Shown piece after piece: positions 63,572 to 64,000 of a stretch of 64,000 nucleotides of DNA. How positions within the stretch are numbered: position 1 is the stretch's first letter; every line of letters starts with the position of its first letter. Origin of the DNA: Bacteroidaceae bacterium (GTDB lineage Bacteria > Bacteroidota > Bacteroidia > Bacteroidales > Bacteroidaceae); the NCBI GenBank assembly GCA_017650105.1, contig JAGCFO010000016.1:27837-91836 (forward strand). Reading direction: 5' to 3'. Below the pieces are notes generated by a model. It worked only from the letters and a program-made list of their open reading frames with translations. It had not been told where the DNA came from and made no database searches. Made by a program: the position numbers and the translations under genes.

Positions 63572-63831
63572 ATAAATGTCTATTTATTTTTTATCCCGAG
63601 CGTGAGTATCTAAAACCGCTGGTTAAATATCGGGCAACCTTTTTAATAATAAAAGCGGAGGGGTAGAAAATGTTGAGAGGTATGATGTAAGAAGTAAGGT
63701 GTAAGCTGGAAAGTTTCGGGACTTGCGAAAAAGAAAACGGATTTCTTTTAAACAAGAAGGAGAAGGGGTGGTTTTTTGCGTTGCGTTGCGTCACGTCACG
63801 TCACATGTCACATTAAACATTAAGGGGTGTC
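63572..63831. other. AT-rich intergenic stretch
   Basis: No gene seen. At 63777-63811 short tandem words (TTGCG twice, then CGTCA-type repeats running into CATGTCACA) form a small microsatellite. Confidence 0.6.
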
Positions 63832-63970
63832 TTTTCCTGATTTTGGTTGACAGTTTTTTTGCTTTTTCCTGAGGTGGTTGACACTTGTTTTCCTGACTTG
63901 GTTGTCATTTTCCTGAATTGGTTGACACCTTTCCTGAAAAGGTTGACATTTTCCTGGAAAAGTTGACAAC
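63832..63970 (+). repeat. Six direct repeats TTTCCTGAnnTGGTTGACA at the window edge
   Basis: TCCTG begins at 63835, 63867, 63891, 63911, 63932 and 63952; each is followed within 6-8 bases by GGTTGACA or a near match (GGTTGTCA, AGTTGACA). Spacing 32, 24, 20, 21, 20. The layout resembles the multiple terminal repeats of IS21-family elements, whose genes would lie beyond the window; a plasmid-like protein-binding array is the alternative. Not CRISPR: the gaps are far too short. Confidence 0.6.
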
Positions 63971-64000
63971 AGGGAAACTTGCCGGCGGCAAAGTTATTGA

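Noticed and set aside
63832..63970. CRISPR array
   Set aside because: Repeats are degenerate and the gaps are under 15 bases with no unique spacers; no cas genes.

Overview
The window comes from a Bacteroidota chromosome, most likely a member of the Bacteroidales close to Prevotella (family Prevotellaceae). The support is: Bacteroidetes-type promoters (TTTG, about 19 bp, then TAnnTTTG) in front of many genes; a complete porP-porK-porL-porM-porN type IX secretion (T9SS) core operon; a BspA-type leucine-rich-repeat protein; a C10 (interpain/SpeB-like) protease; WbqC, DUF2851 and four-helix-bundle-suffix proteins; and many small intergenic hairpins. No rRNA, CRISPR array or complete prophage is seen. 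There is one tRNA gene.

Layout. 0-6 kb: end of rpoB, rpoC, and a DUF805 membrane protein. 6-11 kb: a large secreted GH31 glycosidase with F5/8C, dockerin and cohesin-like modules, then an aldo/keto reductase. 11-18 kb: DUF2851, then dapB-lepB-wbqC-pdxB on the + strand, then a divergent pair (HhH/ComEA-like protein and VanZ-like protein). 18-20.7 kb: a BspA-like LRR protein and a 1.6-kb AT-rich stretch with a broken mobile-element gene, inverted repeats and a candidate small RNA. 20.7-33.4 kb: housekeeping genes (pnp, a thioredoxin-fold lipoprotein, greA, a HIT protein, an S41 protease, coaD, parE, a GNAT-like protein, a THUMP-like methyltransferase, an aquaporin). 33.5 kb: tRNA-Leu(CAA). 33.7-39.8 kb: the T9SS operon. 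39.9-41.5 kb: a TrpB2-type tryptophan synthase beta chain behind a leader peptide with three consecutive Trp codons and a terminator, which is a textbook attenuator layout. 42-55 kb: an isochorismatase-fold hydrolase and three large exported proteins with probable T9SS sorting tails (M6 metalloprotease, tandem GH43 protein, C10 protease), interrupted by an A-rich gene for a GIY-YIG nuclease-like domain set inside nine copies of a ~43-residue repeat. 55-63.5 kb: a secreted sugar isomerase-like protein, DUF2795, a dual-specificity/tyrosine phosphatase lipoprotein, a wHTH regulator with a membrane partner, an ECF sigma factor with a membrane partner, a rhodanese-MBL lipoprotein, a nitroreductase-like lipoprotein and a four-helix-bundle protein. 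The right edge carries six short degenerate direct repeats that may be the end of an IS21-like element or another protein-binding array.

How the genes work together. The T9SS operon supplies the outer-membrane export core, and three proteins encoded 3-18 kb away end in C-terminal regions of the kind that direct export by that system, so machine and probable clients lie in one neighbourhood. The dockerin modules of the GH31 and LRR proteins and the cohesin-like module at the end of GH31 could allow non-covalent assembly at the surface. A family of short intergenic repeats (ATATCGCGATAT-like palindromes beside GAAGAAGGGAAAAATTTTT runs) occurs at least seven times between unrelated genes.

The best candidates for something little described are the GIY-YIG repeat protein, the trp attenuator in a phylum where attenuation is poorly documented, the dispersed palindromic repeat family, and the candidate small RNA at 20.49-20.59 kb. 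All calls are from reading the sequence; no database search was possible.
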